From Citreicoccus inhibens (GTDB lineage: Bacteria; Myxococcota; Myxococcia; Myxococcales; Myxococcaceae), in contig NZ_JAHNZT010000023.1 in assembly GCF_019039035.1 (NCBI RefSeq), positions 62,001-126,000 on the forward strand: a stretch of 64,000 nucleotides of DNA. The letters run 5' to 3'. Each line of letters opens with the position of its first letter. Position 1 is the first letter of the stretch. The notes beneath the pieces were generated by a model that saw only the letters and a list, made by a program, of their open reading frames with translations, was not told where the DNA came from and ran no database searches. Positions 45,097-53,450 of this stretch are shown in pieces. Made by a program: the position numbers and the translations under genes.

Positions 45097-46413
45097 CTAC
45101 CGCGACGGTCCTCGCGTCAGCACCAGGGGCGAGGCATCCAACACGCGCGCATCCGGCGTCACCCGACGCGCGAGGATGAGGTGGGGCGCGAACACCTCGT
45201 CCACCTCCGAGAAGGCCGCATAGGGGACGAGGAAGCGGCCTCGACCACACGCGCCCACCACCGGGCGGTACTCGTCGCGGTGCTCATTCTCCGAGAACCA
45301 CAGCCCCTCGGCATCCCGCACCACGCCGCGAGTCGTCAGCCGCGCGCCTCGGATGCGGCGCCCGCGCGACGCGCCGTCCTGCCAGACCACGAGGGACCGT
45401 GACTTCTGGTGCGCCACGGAAGGAAAGCGCTGGTCCTCAGGCCCCGTCGCGATGGCGATGCCCTCCGGATCCACCACGTGGCCCTGCCGCTCCACCCGCG
45501 CGCCGTAGATGTCCCAGTCCGAGCCGTGGCGCTGGTCCTCCCACACCACGAGGAAGCGCCGGCCCGTCCAGGTGACTTTCGGATTGCGCTGTGCGCCCGG
45601 CGCCGCGCCGATGGGGAAGCCGCCGTCCTCCATCACGATGCCATCGGGCCTGACCCGCGCCCCGTAGATGTCCGGCGCTTCGAGCCCCCCGCGCGAGTCC
45701 GTCCAGGCCACGAGGAACTCCCGGCCATTCCACGCCACCGCGGGCTCGCCGCTCAGCCGCGCGCCCGAGAGGGGATTGGGCTCGGGGTCGAGCACCTCGC
45801 CCGTGCGCGGAGACACCCGCACGAAGCCCAGGCTGGCGCCCACCTCATCCTTGAGCATGAACACGACCAGGCACACGTCGCGACCACAGGCGAGCGCGGG
45901 GATGTCCACGACTTGATGGGACGTGATGACGGAGAAGGGCTGGACCTGCGCACCGCTCCGGTCGAGCCGCGCGCCCGCCACGCCGTCCGTCGCCTCCCAC
46001 ACCACCACGAACGAGTGGCCCGCATCCGCGACCGCGGGCGCCCCACCGGGACGCGTGGTGGGGTTGAGCCGCATGCCCATCGGCTCGGGGGAGCTGCCGT
46101 CCGCGCGCACGCGCTGGCCGTAGACGCCGCCGTCGCGCACGTCCCACCACGCCACCAGCGCGTCGCGGCCTCCCGACGTCACCGCGGGGCCCAGCAACGC
46201 GAGCGGTCGGCCCTCAGCGCCCTGGGACTCGTGTACCGGCCCCTCGCCCACGCGCAGCGGCTCCGCTGTTCGCGGGGGAGCGGGGTCCTCCTCACGAGGG
46301 CTCGCCTGCTCGAGGGCCCCCTCCACCGGCGCGGCTTCGCACGCCAGCACCAGCGTTCCCAGCAGCACGCCTCCCCGCCAACCGAGCCCCGTGGTCCGCC
46401 GCGTCGCCGCCAT
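45097..46413 (-). CDS. propeller-repeat lipoprotein
   Basis: A 438-residue predicted lipoprotein with lipobox LVLAC after MAATRRTTGLGWRGGVLLGT. The mature part has about six repeats of roughly 55 residues with the core F-L-V-x-W-x-D-x-R ... I-Y-G-A-R-V ... D-G: VAWWDVRDGGVYGQRV, LVAWTDSRGGLEAPDIYGAR, LVVWEDQRHGSDWDIYGARV and LVVWQDGASRGRRIRGARL. This predicts a beta propeller. Such proteins are common among myxobacterial surface lipoproteins; function unknown. The start at 46413 gives a normal signal peptide. It follows the patatin gene's upstream end by 58 bases but points the same way. Confidence 0.78.
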   Translation of the reverse strand: MAATRRTTGLGWRGGVLLGTLVLACEAAPVEGALEQASPREEDPAPPRTAEPLRVGEGPVHESQGAEGRPLALLGPAVTSGGRDALVAWWDVRDGGVYGQRVRADGSSPEPMGMRLNPTTRPGGAPAVADAGHSFVVVWEATDGVAGARLDRSGAQVQPFSVITSHQVVDIPALACGRDVCLVVFMLKDEVGASLGFVRVSPRTGEVLDPEPNPLSGARLSGEPAVAWNGREFLVAWTDSRGGLEAPDIYGARVRPDGIVMEDGGFPIGAAPGAQRNPKVTWTGRRFLVVWEDQRHGSDWDIYGARVERQGHVVDPEGIAIATGPEDQRFPSVAHQKSRSLVVWQDGASRGRRIRGARLTTRGVVRDAEGLWFSENEHRDEYRPVVGACGRGRFLVPYAAFSEVDEVFAPHLILARRVTPDARVLDASPLVLTRGPSR

Positions 46414-46558
46414 GTGCAGTCCCCCCAAGCCCCAGGGAAACCTCGCCCCCTCGGCGGGGGACGGCAATCAGGCCCGCACGGGACGCCAGGGGCTCGCCCA
46501 CCCGCCCGCGACACACCCGAAGGTCGATGCGCGGGCGGGGACCGGACGTTGCCCCGCG

Positions 46559-47125
46559 CTAGCTGTCGAGCATGGGCTTGCCCTGGTGCGCCACGAGCAA
46601 GTCATGCATGTCGTTGGCGTGCTCCTCCTCCTTGCTGAGGAGGTCTTCCAAGAGCCGCCGCGTCGTCGGGTCGTGATTGGCGAAGTAGCGGATCATGTCG
46701 CGATAGGTCTCCACGGCGATGCGCTCGGCGACCAGGTTCTCGCGGATCATGTCCACCAGGTTCGAGCCCTCGACGTACTGGCTGGCGCTGCGCGACAGCA
46801 GGCCCTCGGGGTTGAAGTTGGGCTTGCCCCCGAGCTGGTTGATGCGCTCGGCCAGCCGCATCTCGTGCTCCTGCTCCTCGCGCGCGTGCGCGCCGAACTC
46901 GGCCTTCACCGCCTCGCTCTGGATGCCCACGGCGCTCACGTAGTGGAACGTGTAGCGCAGCACGCAGACGACCTCCGTGGCGAGCGCGTCATTCAGGAGC
47001 TTGAGGGTCGTGTCCACGTTGCCCTCGTAGTTCGTGGTCCGCGCGCCCTCCTCCAGGTGCTCGCGCGCGCGACGACGGATCTCCTTGATGTCGGAAACGA
47101 ACGGCTGGGTCTGCGTGGTGGCCAT
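46559..47125 (-). CDS. ferritin-like/bacterioferritin-type protein
   Basis: A 188-residue four-helix-bundle protein. Helix B carries FGAHAREEQEHEMRLAERI and helix D carries LLSKEEEHANDMHDLL, the two E-x-x-H di-iron motifs; further ligands are the glutamates in ALATEVVCVLRY and ENLVAERIAVETYRDMI. It should bind and oxidise iron, and the RxHHExxH-like pattern is closer to bacterioferritin than to Dps. The start at 47125 has GGGGAGG six bases upstream. In M. xanthus some ferritin-like proteins are encapsulin cargo; I see no clear cargo-loading tail here. Confidence 0.87.
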   Translation of the reverse strand: MATTQTQPFVSDIKEIRRRAREHLEEGARTTNYEGNVDTTLKLLNDALATEVVCVLRYTFHYVSAVGIQSEAVKAEFGAHAREEQEHEMRLAERINQLGGKPNFNPEGLLSRSASQYVEGSNLVDMIRENLVAERIAVETYRDMIRYFANHDPTTRRLLEDLLSKEEEHANDMHDLLVAHQGKPMLDS

Positions 47126-47276
47126 GACGTCCTCCCCTGATACGGCGATGCGTTCGGCCGCAAACCTATGAAGTGCCGCCAGGGGTCGCCCACCCCTCGC
47201 ACCGAGCCACGCACCGCCCCCGCGCCTGCCAGCCCCAGCCACCAGGGAGAGGCGACCCGGGCGCCGAGCGCTGAGC

Positions 47277-48281
47277 TCACCTCGGCCGGTGTCCTTCAGG
47301 ATGCGACGCGGAGTGGCCGTGCGACGGCGGCGGGCTCGACGGCGCTTCGGTGTGCTCCGAGGCTGGCGGATGCGCGGGGGCCGGCGGATGCGCGGGCGCC
47401 ACCTCCGAGGGATGCGAGGGGGCCGGCGGCGGATGCGCCGGATGGACCGGCGCCACGGGCCTCGTCGGAGGCGCGGACGGAGGCGGCCTCGCGGGCGCGG
47501 GAGTCCGAGCCGAACCGTGAGGAGCACCACCTCGCGGAGCGGGAGTCGGCTCCGGGGGACGAGGGCGCAGCGCCGTGGGAGGCGCGGACGGCGGTGCGCG
47601 AGGCGGCGGCTGGCCCGTGGCGCGCTCAATCTCGCGCGGCGCGGGCCCTCGCGACCACGCGCCCCGGAAGCCCTGCACGCGCTCCCCCACCGGCACGGTC
47701 CTCGGCAGCAGCTCCACCACCCGCGCTCTTGGAACGACGAAGAGGAACAGGTTCGGCTGCACCAGATCCGCGAGGGTCACGAAGCTCCAGAAGGGCGCGA
47801 GCGTGAGCCCCGGAGGTGGCACGGGCTCCCAGCCCACGAAGCCATCGCCCCAGCGCCAGTCCACCCACGCGGGCGCCCACTCCTCATCCGGCCACCACAC
47901 CCAGCCATACCCCGGCTGGACGAACCACCGGCCGTAGTGGAACGGCGCCCAGCCCCAATCCCATTGCGTCTGGAAGACCCACCCCCGGTCGCTCTCCATC
48001 CACTGCCCGCCGGTGACGTACGGCACGAAGTCCGCCCCGACGATGGAGGGATCCGGCCGCCACACCCACCCCACCGAGGGGAGGTTCACCCACTGGCCCG
48101 CGTCCCCCAGCACATCCCGGAAGGTGGCCACTGACTGCCCGAGCCCCGTGGACTGCGCCGACGCCTGAGGCCCGAAGTCCAGCTCCTCCTGAGGGCCCGT
48201 GCAGCCCATCATGGCCATGGTGACCAGCGCACCGAGTCCGCTCGTGCGGCACCACCGCGAGATTCTCTTCCTGGCGCGCAT
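47277..48281 (-). CDS. DUF6600-type tryptophan-rich exported protein
   Basis: A 334-residue exported protein. The N-terminus MRARKRISRWCRTSGLGAL runs into lipobox-like AMMGC, so a lipoprotein is likely. Residues about 55-145 have repeated aromatic units (WVNLPSVGWVWRPD, GWVFQTQWDWGWAPFHYGRW, GYGWVWWPDEEWAPAWVDW), the hallmark of DUF6600. The C-terminal 130 residues are Pro/His/Ala-rich low complexity (APAHPPAPAHPPASEHTEAP) and probably extended in the cell wall or periplasm. GGAAGGAGA is five bases before the ATG. It is divergent from the CHAT gene with 281 bases between; no further gene is evident there. Confidence 0.75.
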   Translation of the reverse strand: MRARKRISRWCRTSGLGALVTMAMMGCTGPQEELDFGPQASAQSTGLGQSVATFRDVLGDAGQWVNLPSVGWVWRPDPSIVGADFVPYVTGGQWMESDRGWVFQTQWDWGWAPFHYGRWFVQPGYGWVWWPDEEWAPAWVDWRWGDGFVGWEPVPPPGLTLAPFWSFVTLADLVQPNLFLFVVPRARVVELLPRTVPVGERVQGFRGAWSRGPAPREIERATGQPPPRAPPSAPPTALRPRPPEPTPAPRGGAPHGSARTPAPARPPPSAPPTRPVAPVHPAHPPPAPSHPSEVAPAHPPAPAHPPASEHTEAPSSPPPSHGHSASHPEGHRPR

Positions 48282-48562
48282 GGCGTCTCCTTCCGGGGGG
48301 ATTGAGTCTCGGGACCTCACTTCGAAGGTGTGTCGTCTCTCGCGCCCTGGAGGCCCTCGCGTCCCGAGCCTCTCCGGCACGACTCCCCTGCGGACTCGCC
48401 ACCCGGGCCTCGCTCTGCCCGCCGCCGTCCAGGTTCGACGCAGCGGGACATGGCGAGCGCGCGAGAAAAAGCGGACTCCCTCCCTGTCCGGGCTTCGCCT
48501 CTTGGTCCTACAATCCGGCTCGGAGTTCGCGACGAACATCGGGGGTAGTCGGAGGTTCCTGC

Positions 48563-51322
48563 ATGGCGGGGAAGCAGGCCGAGCCGCGGAATGTGGCCGG
48601 TCGCGCGGGAGGCGCACGTTGGGCCTTGAGCCTCGGGGTGCTGCTCGGCCTGGGATTCTGGGGGCTGTCGTGGCGCAAGCTCGGCGGCCAGCGCGATGCC
48701 CCCGAGCTGTGGCGCGCCTCGGAGCCCACCCGCCCGCTGGAGGCGCGGCTCAGCGTGCCCGCCGCGGATGTCTACCGCCGCTACGCGCCCCCGCACGGCC
48801 CCACGTCCGACACCATGCCCGTGCCCCTGCGCGCGCTCGCGCGACTGGAGTCCCGCGACGACTCCCTCGCCATCGCGGCGGCGTACCTCACGCATGGGGA
48901 CATCGAGCAGGCCCTCGCCCATCTGCGACGAACGCCGGCCTCGCTCGCGCGCGACAACGACCGCGCGGCCGCGGCCTTGATGGGCGGGCACCTGGACGAA
49001 GCCCTGACCCTGCTGGACGCCGTGCTGGAAGAGGAGCCGGGACATCCGCAGGCGCTGTGGAACCGCGGCCTCGTGCTGCGCGAGCTGGGTCTGCCGCTCA
49101 TGGCCGCCCAGTCCTTCGAGGCCCTGGCCGCCAAGGCGGAGCCCGGCTGGAGTGACGAGGCGCGACAACTCGCGACCCTGCTGCGCACCCGCCTGCGCGA
49201 GCGAGCCCAGGCCTGGAGCGTCACGCACGAGGCGCTCATCGCGCGCCTCACCCGCCCCAGCGCCCCCGTGCCCGTCGAGGCCGCGAGGCGATTCCCGGGA
49301 CATGCCCGCGAGCTCTTCTATGAACTCGTGCGCGCCGCCCCGGACGCGCGCGCGGTCCAGGCCCTGTTACCGCTCGCCGCCGAGTTGGATCATGTCTCGG
49401 GGACGGAGCTGCTCACCGAGCACGTGCGCGAGGCCGCGCAGCGGGACTTCTCGAAGCGGGGCGCGTTGGCGCGCGAGTACGCGCAGCTCGCGCTGGACAA
49501 GCACCCCTCCCCTGAGTCGTTCGTGAAGCGCCTGCGCGCCGCGGACGTGCCGGACCTGCTCCTCGGCGCGCTCCTCCACAATCCACTGCTCGCCGAGAAC
49601 CTCGAGGAGCTGGAGGCTCTCGTTCGCGACTCACGCGACCCGTGGCTACGCCTGCGCGTCGAGGAGGAAGCCGCGCGATTGGAGGACCTCGCGGGCCAGG
49701 GGCTGCGCGCCAGCCAGCGCCTGCGCGAGGCCCTGATGAGCTGCCGCGCGAGCAAGTTGCCCCTGCGGTGCCTGGACCTGATGGCGCAGATGAGCCTGCG
49801 CGCCACGACCGCGAACCGCCTGTCCGAAGCCGAGGAGTTCGCCCGCGCGAGCTGGACCGAAGCCACCGCTCTGGGAGAGTGGGAGCGCGAGGAGCTGGCG
49901 CTCTACATGCTCGGCAATGCCGCGCGCTTCCAGGTCCGAATCGCCGTGGCCCGCGCCGTCCTCTCCGAGGCGCTGGCGCGCGAGCCCGAGAGCTGCCGCA
50001 TGCGGACGGCACTGCACCGCATCCAGGCCTCGCTCGCACTGATGCGGCTGCGGCCCCGTGAGGCGCGTCGCGAGCTGGAGGACGCCCTCTCTTGCGGTCA
50101 ACCCCCGGGGTTGCTCGGCGCGTGGATCCTCGCGGACCTCGCGCGCTTGGAGCCTCGTCCCACCGATGAGCCTCGGCTGCGAGACGCGCTCGCTCGCGTC
50201 TCGCCCGCCAGTGAGTCCCCCGGTCGCCGGGTGCTGGCCACCCTCATCCAAGGCCGCTTCCAGGTCGAGCGCGACTGGCGCGCCGGACAAGCCACCCTGC
50301 GCCGCGCCATCTCCGAGGCCGAGCCACTGCTCGCCATCGACGCGGACGCCCGCGACGCGCGCGCCGTGGCCTATCAGACGCTGGCGGTGAGCGCGGGCAA
50401 GGCGGGCGCATTCTCCGAGGCCCTGTCGATCATCGCCGAAGGTCTGCACGTCCAGATCCCCGATGGCTGTGTGGTCGCCGCCTCGGTGGAAGCGGAGCGC
50501 ACCGTCGCCGTGGTGCGCGGCGCGGATGGTCAGGTGCGAGGCCACTTCGACGCCGCTCGCCGAGCGCCCTTGCCCGATGACCTCTCGGGACTGGTTCCCG
50601 CGGACCTCGTCTCACGCCTCCAGGATTGCACGCGTGTCGCAGTGCTCGCCGCGCCGCCCTTGGATACCCGCGCGGGACTCCTGCCCTCGCACCTCGCCTG
50701 GAGCTACCACGTGGGCCCCGGCGAGCGCGTGGCTGCGCCCGCTCGGCCGCCGCTGCGCCTCATCGTCGCCAACGTGGACACGCCGCCGTCGCTGCGGTTG
50801 CCCCGCCTCCCCGCGTGGGAGCCCGAGGCCCCCACCGTCCCCCACGCCGTCGAACTCACCGGCGCGCAGGCCACGCCCGAGCGCGTGCTCACCGACATGG
50901 AGGACGCCACGGACATCGAGATCCACGCACACGGCATGGTGGATCGCAGCCTCTCCGACGCCACCGTCATCGCGCTCGCACCGGACCCTGGCGGGCGCTA
51001 CGCCCTCACCGCCGAGGCCCTGCGCCGCATCCACCTGAACGGCGCCCCCATCGTCCTGCTGGGAGCCTGCGGCGCGGCGCGGCTGCCGCCCATCCTCCAC
51101 CAGACGTCCTCGCTCCCACAGGCCTTCGTCGCCTCGGGCGCGCGCGCCGTGTTCGCGGCCACGCAGGACATCCCGGATGCCTCGGGCCGCTTCTTCCGCG
51201 ACGTGCGCGAGCGAATCCTGGCCGGCGCCGAGCCCGCCCTCGCACTGCGCGATGAGCGGCTCCACTGGCTCCAGGAATCGCCCGACGCGCAGTGGGTGGA
51301 CACCGTGCTGCTGTACCAGTGA
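48563..51322 (+). CDS. membrane-anchored TPR protein with C-terminal CHAT protease domain
   Basis: A 919-residue protein. One membrane helix lies near the N-terminus (about 20-38, ALSLGVLLGLGFWGLSW). Residues about 85-560 are helical TPR-like repeats (IEQALAHLRRTPASLARD, LDEALTLLDAVLEEEPGHPQ, LWNRGLVLRELGLPLMAAQS). The C-terminal domain is a CHAT caspase-like peptidase: the dyad is H790 in IEIHAHG and C836 in LLGACGAA, followed by the family's FVASGARAVFAATQDIPD. CHAT-TPR proteins include separase-like and gasdermin-activating proteases; here the membrane anchor places the protease close to the membrane. The start at 48563 has GGAGG seven bases upstream. Ends seven bases from the convergent hydroxylase cluster. 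Confidence 0.87.
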   Translation: MAGKQAEPRNVAGRAGGARWALSLGVLLGLGFWGLSWRKLGGQRDAPELWRASEPTRPLEARLSVPAADVYRRYAPPHGPTSDTMPVPLRALARLESRDDSLAIAAAYLTHGDIEQALAHLRRTPASLARDNDRAAAALMGGHLDEALTLLDAVLEEEPGHPQALWNRGLVLRELGLPLMAAQSFEALAAKAEPGWSDEARQLATLLRTRLRERAQAWSVTHEALIARLTRPSAPVPVEAARRFPGHARELFYELVRAAPDARAVQALLPLAAELDHVSGTELLTEHVREAAQRDFSKRGALAREYAQLALDKHPSPESFVKRLRAADVPDLLLGALLHNPLLAENLEELEALVRDSRDPWLRLRVEEEAARLEDLAGQGLRASQRLREALMSCRASKLPLRCLDLMAQMSLRATTANRLSEAEEFARASWTEATALGEWEREELALYMLGNAARFQVRIAVARAVLSEALAREPESCRMRTALHRIQASLALMRLRPREARRELEDALSCGQPPGLLGAWILADLARLEPRPTDEPRLRDALARVSPASESPGRRVLATLIQGRFQVERDWRAGQATLRRAISEAEPLLAIDADARDARAVAYQTLAVSAGKAGAFSEALSIIAEGLHVQIPDGCVVAASVEAERTVAVVRGADGQVRGHFDAARRAPLPDDLSGLVPADLVSRLQDCTRVAVLAAPPLDTRAGLLPSHLAWSYHVGPGERVAAPARPPLRLIVANVDTPPSLRLPRLPAWEPEAPTVPHAVELTGAQATPERVLTDMEDATDIEIHAHGMVDRSLSDATVIALAPDPGGRYALTAEALRRIHLNGAPIVLLGACGAARLPPILHQTSSLPQAFVASGARAVFAATQDIPDASGRFFRDVRERILAGAEPALALRDERLHWLQESPDAQWVDTVLLYQ

Positions 51323-51329
51323 CGAAGTC

Positions 51330-52205
51330 CTACCCGGGAAACGGGGTGAGCTCGGGCTCTCCGTCCAGGTCGGCCCATCGGACATTGCGCGCCGGTGTCG
51401 CGAAGCCCTCGAACGAAATCCCCACGCAGGCCCCGGGCGCGTGAAGCGCGTACCACCACCCCACTGGAATCAAGAGCAGCTCGCCTGGAGCCAGCGCCAC
51501 CTCGAGTCGAAACGGGGCCCGCCCCTCGGGGTCAGCGCCCTGCACACGCATCCACTCGAACGCGGGGACCAGGCTGAGCTCGAGGCGGCCCTGCACCTGC
51601 CCGAGCAAGAGGTTGTGTCGCGAGACACGCAACGGCGCTTCGGCCCCACCCGGCGTCCACCACAACTTGGGCTCGGACGCGCGTGCCGGATCCGCCACGT
51701 AGCCGCGAGGCAAGGTCAGCGTGTCGCGCAGGGACGCGAGGCGCGCATCCTCGAACAAGGGAAGACAGACCGAGTCCGAACCCAGCAACTCCGCCACCTG
51801 CTCCACGGCCCACGCGGACGCACTCGGTCCCCCCGCCCACGCCTCGGGGCCCAGGACCACGGGCAGGTTCTGGAAGTAGTACCGCGCGAAGAACGCCTCG
51901 GGTGAAAGCGAAGCATGACGCGCGACCTGGGCCGGGGACGCGCCCTGCCGATGGAGGTCCGCATACACATCCAACAGGCCCTCCAGCTTGCGCTGCCGCT
52001 GCACCGCGCGCAGGGCGCCTTGGAGATGAGGCTCGGCCTGCTCCACCGCCACGGCCTCACGCGCGCGGGCCTCCGGCACGCCCGCGCCCATCAACTCCGC
52101 CACCAGGTCTTCCGGCGCGGTGCCCCGCAGCAGGTTCTCCACCAGCCACTGACGCCACTCCGGCGCCAACGCACGGCGCGAGTCACGAGAAACAACGTCT
52201 GTCAT
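51330..52205 (-). CDS. JmjC/cupin-like paralogue lacking metal ligands (copy A)
   Basis: A 291-residue protein homologous to the next two genes. The N-terminal helical domain (WLVENLLRGTAPEDLVAELM) and the double-stranded beta-helix (FFARYYFQNLPVVLGPEAW, GQVQGRLELSLVP, APGELLLIPVGWWYAL) are conserved. The H-x-D iron-binding site of the paralogues is replaced by SRHN, and the distal histidine of GWWH is tyrosine. It should therefore not bind Fe(II) in the usual way, yet the frame is intact and the fold residues are kept. It overlaps copy B by ATGA and may be a regulatory or substrate-binding partner. It is the last gene of the cluster. Confidence 0.8.
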   Translation of the reverse strand: MTDVVSRDSRRALAPEWRQWLVENLLRGTAPEDLVAELMGAGVPEARAREAVAVEQAEPHLQGALRAVQRQRKLEGLLDVYADLHRQGASPAQVARHASLSPEAFFARYYFQNLPVVLGPEAWAGGPSASAWAVEQVAELLGSDSVCLPLFEDARLASLRDTLTLPRGYVADPARASEPKLWWTPGGAEAPLRVSRHNLLLGQVQGRLELSLVPAFEWMRVQGADPEGRAPFRLEVALAPGELLLIPVGWWYALHAPGACVGISFEGFATPARNVRWADLDGEPELTPFPG

Positions 52206-53233
52206 CGGCCCACCTCGTCGGGCACCGGCCCCAGCCAATAGTCCCGCCAGTATGTGTTGCGCGAGGGCACATCGAAGTTCACGAATGTCACGGACAGGCT
52301 GACGTCCAGCGCGCGCACCGCGTGCCACCAACCCACCGGGAGGAGCAGCGCATCCCCGGGCCCCACCTCGCAGGTGGACAGGGTCGCCCGAGCGAACTCC
52401 GGGAAGCGCTCGACATCGGGCGACTCGATATCCACGTCGCTGTACAGGCCCTGCCCGTTCGCCAGCCGCGGCGTCTCCCAGGATGGAATCAGCCAGATTC
52501 GCTTGCGGCCGACCACCTGGCAGAAGAGGACGCTGAGGTGATCATGATGCAGGTTGGACAGAGTCCCCGCGGGACCGAACCACAGGTGCGCGCACTCGGG
52601 CGCGTGGACCGCGGGGTGGATGATGCCCGCGGGAGCAAGGACGTCTGACAACAGGCCGCGAAACGGCTCACGTTGGAACAGGCTGTTGCGCGCCACCAGA
52701 TAGACGTCATTCGTCGGGCCCTCGCGCAGGCGCGCGATGAACTCACCGAAGGGAACCGTGCGGCGCAGTCGCTCGGCATGGAGATCCGGCGAGGGCTCCG
52801 CGTCTCGGCCGGACATCACCTCCACGGGGGCATCACCGAAGCGCGAGCGCAGGCCCTCCAACGTCCAACGGGTCAGGGCGGGCCAATCCTCCAACCAGCC
52901 CTCGACGATGACCGGCCGGTTGCGAAAGTAATAGCGCTCGAAGAATTCCTCTCGTGACAGCCCGCGACGCCGCTCCACCTCGGCCCCCGCTCCCGACTGG
53001 GAATGCAACACCGAGCGAGTCCTCAACCAACTCTCCACGCGCCCACCCTGCGAGGCTCGCGCCCGAGCGACAGACAGAGAGGGGTGAGCCATGGCTTCGC
53101 GAACCATCTCGACCGCGACAGAACCCGTCAGACCGGCCTCGGACAATCGAGCCACCAGACGTTCTGCTGACACACCTCGCGCGAGGTTCTCCGCGACCCA
53201 GGCCCGTCGCGCAAGGCCCATTGTTTCATTCAC
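52202..53233 (-). CDS. JmjC/cupin-8 Fe(II)/2-oxoglutarate hydroxylase-like protein (copy B)
   Basis: A 343-residue protein with an N-terminal three-helix domain (WVAENLARGVSAERLVARL) seen in other bacterial 2-oxoglutarate oxygenases, then a cupin-8/JmjC domain. The H-x-D motif is in NLHHDHLSVLFCQVVGRK and the distal histidine in LLPVGWWHAVRALDVSLSV. The FRNRPVIVEGWLEDWPA entry strand is typical. JmjC hydroxylases of this kind modify Asn, Asp, His, Arg or Lys of proteins or tRNA wybutosine. Start is a GTG at 53233; an ATG four codons later is possible. It overlaps copy A (ATGA) and follows copy C by 217 bases. Confidence 0.85.
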   Translation of the reverse strand: MNETMGLARRAWVAENLARGVSAERLVARLSEAGLTGSVAVEMVREAMAHPSLSVARARASQGGRVESWLRTRSVLHSQSGAGAEVERRRGLSREEFFERYYFRNRPVIVEGWLEDWPALTRWTLEGLRSRFGDAPVEVMSGRDAEPSPDLHAERLRRTVPFGEFIARLREGPTNDVYLVARNSLFQREPFRGLLSDVLAPAGIIHPAVHAPECAHLWFGPAGTLSNLHHDHLSVLFCQVVGRKRIWLIPSWETPRLANGQGLYSDVDIESPDVERFPEFARATLSTCEVGPGDALLLPVGWWHAVRALDVSLSVTFVNFDVPSRNTYWRDYWLGPVPDEVGR

Positions 53234-53296
53234 AAACAGCCCGCATCCGGTGCGTTATACAGCCAGGGCCTGTCTCCCTGTCGACGAGGGCAGTTC

Positions 53297-53440
53297 ATGA
53301 GTCCGTCTTCGAGTCTCCCCATCATCGTCCCCAACCCATCGCCCGCGCCCATGCGTCCGCACGAGGCACCGAGCGCCCTGCCCCATCGGCCCCCGCCGAC
53401 CCGGCCGCCATCGACGCCGCCGTTCCCTCCCGGACCATGA
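53297..53440 (+). CDS. 47-residue proline-rich peptide inside the JmjC cluster
   Basis: An open frame too short for usual annotation. The ATG at 53297 has GAGGG about six bases upstream (GACGAGGGCAGTTCATG), and TTATAC at 53255-53260 could be a -10 box. The peptide starts MSPSSSLPIIVPNPSPAP and ends STPPFPPGP; 19 of 47 residues are proline, with four arginines and two histidines. It runs against the two flanking hydroxylase genes and diverges from the start of copy B, so it occupies a regulatory slot instead of being an accident at a gene end. Whether it is a substrate, a leader peptide or chance is open. Pro-rich frames arise easily in GC-rich DNA, which limits confidence. Confidence 0.35.
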   Translation: MSPSSSLPIIVPNPSPAPMRPHEAPSALPHRPPPTRPPSTPPFPPGP

Positions 53441-53450
53441 CGTCGAGCAC

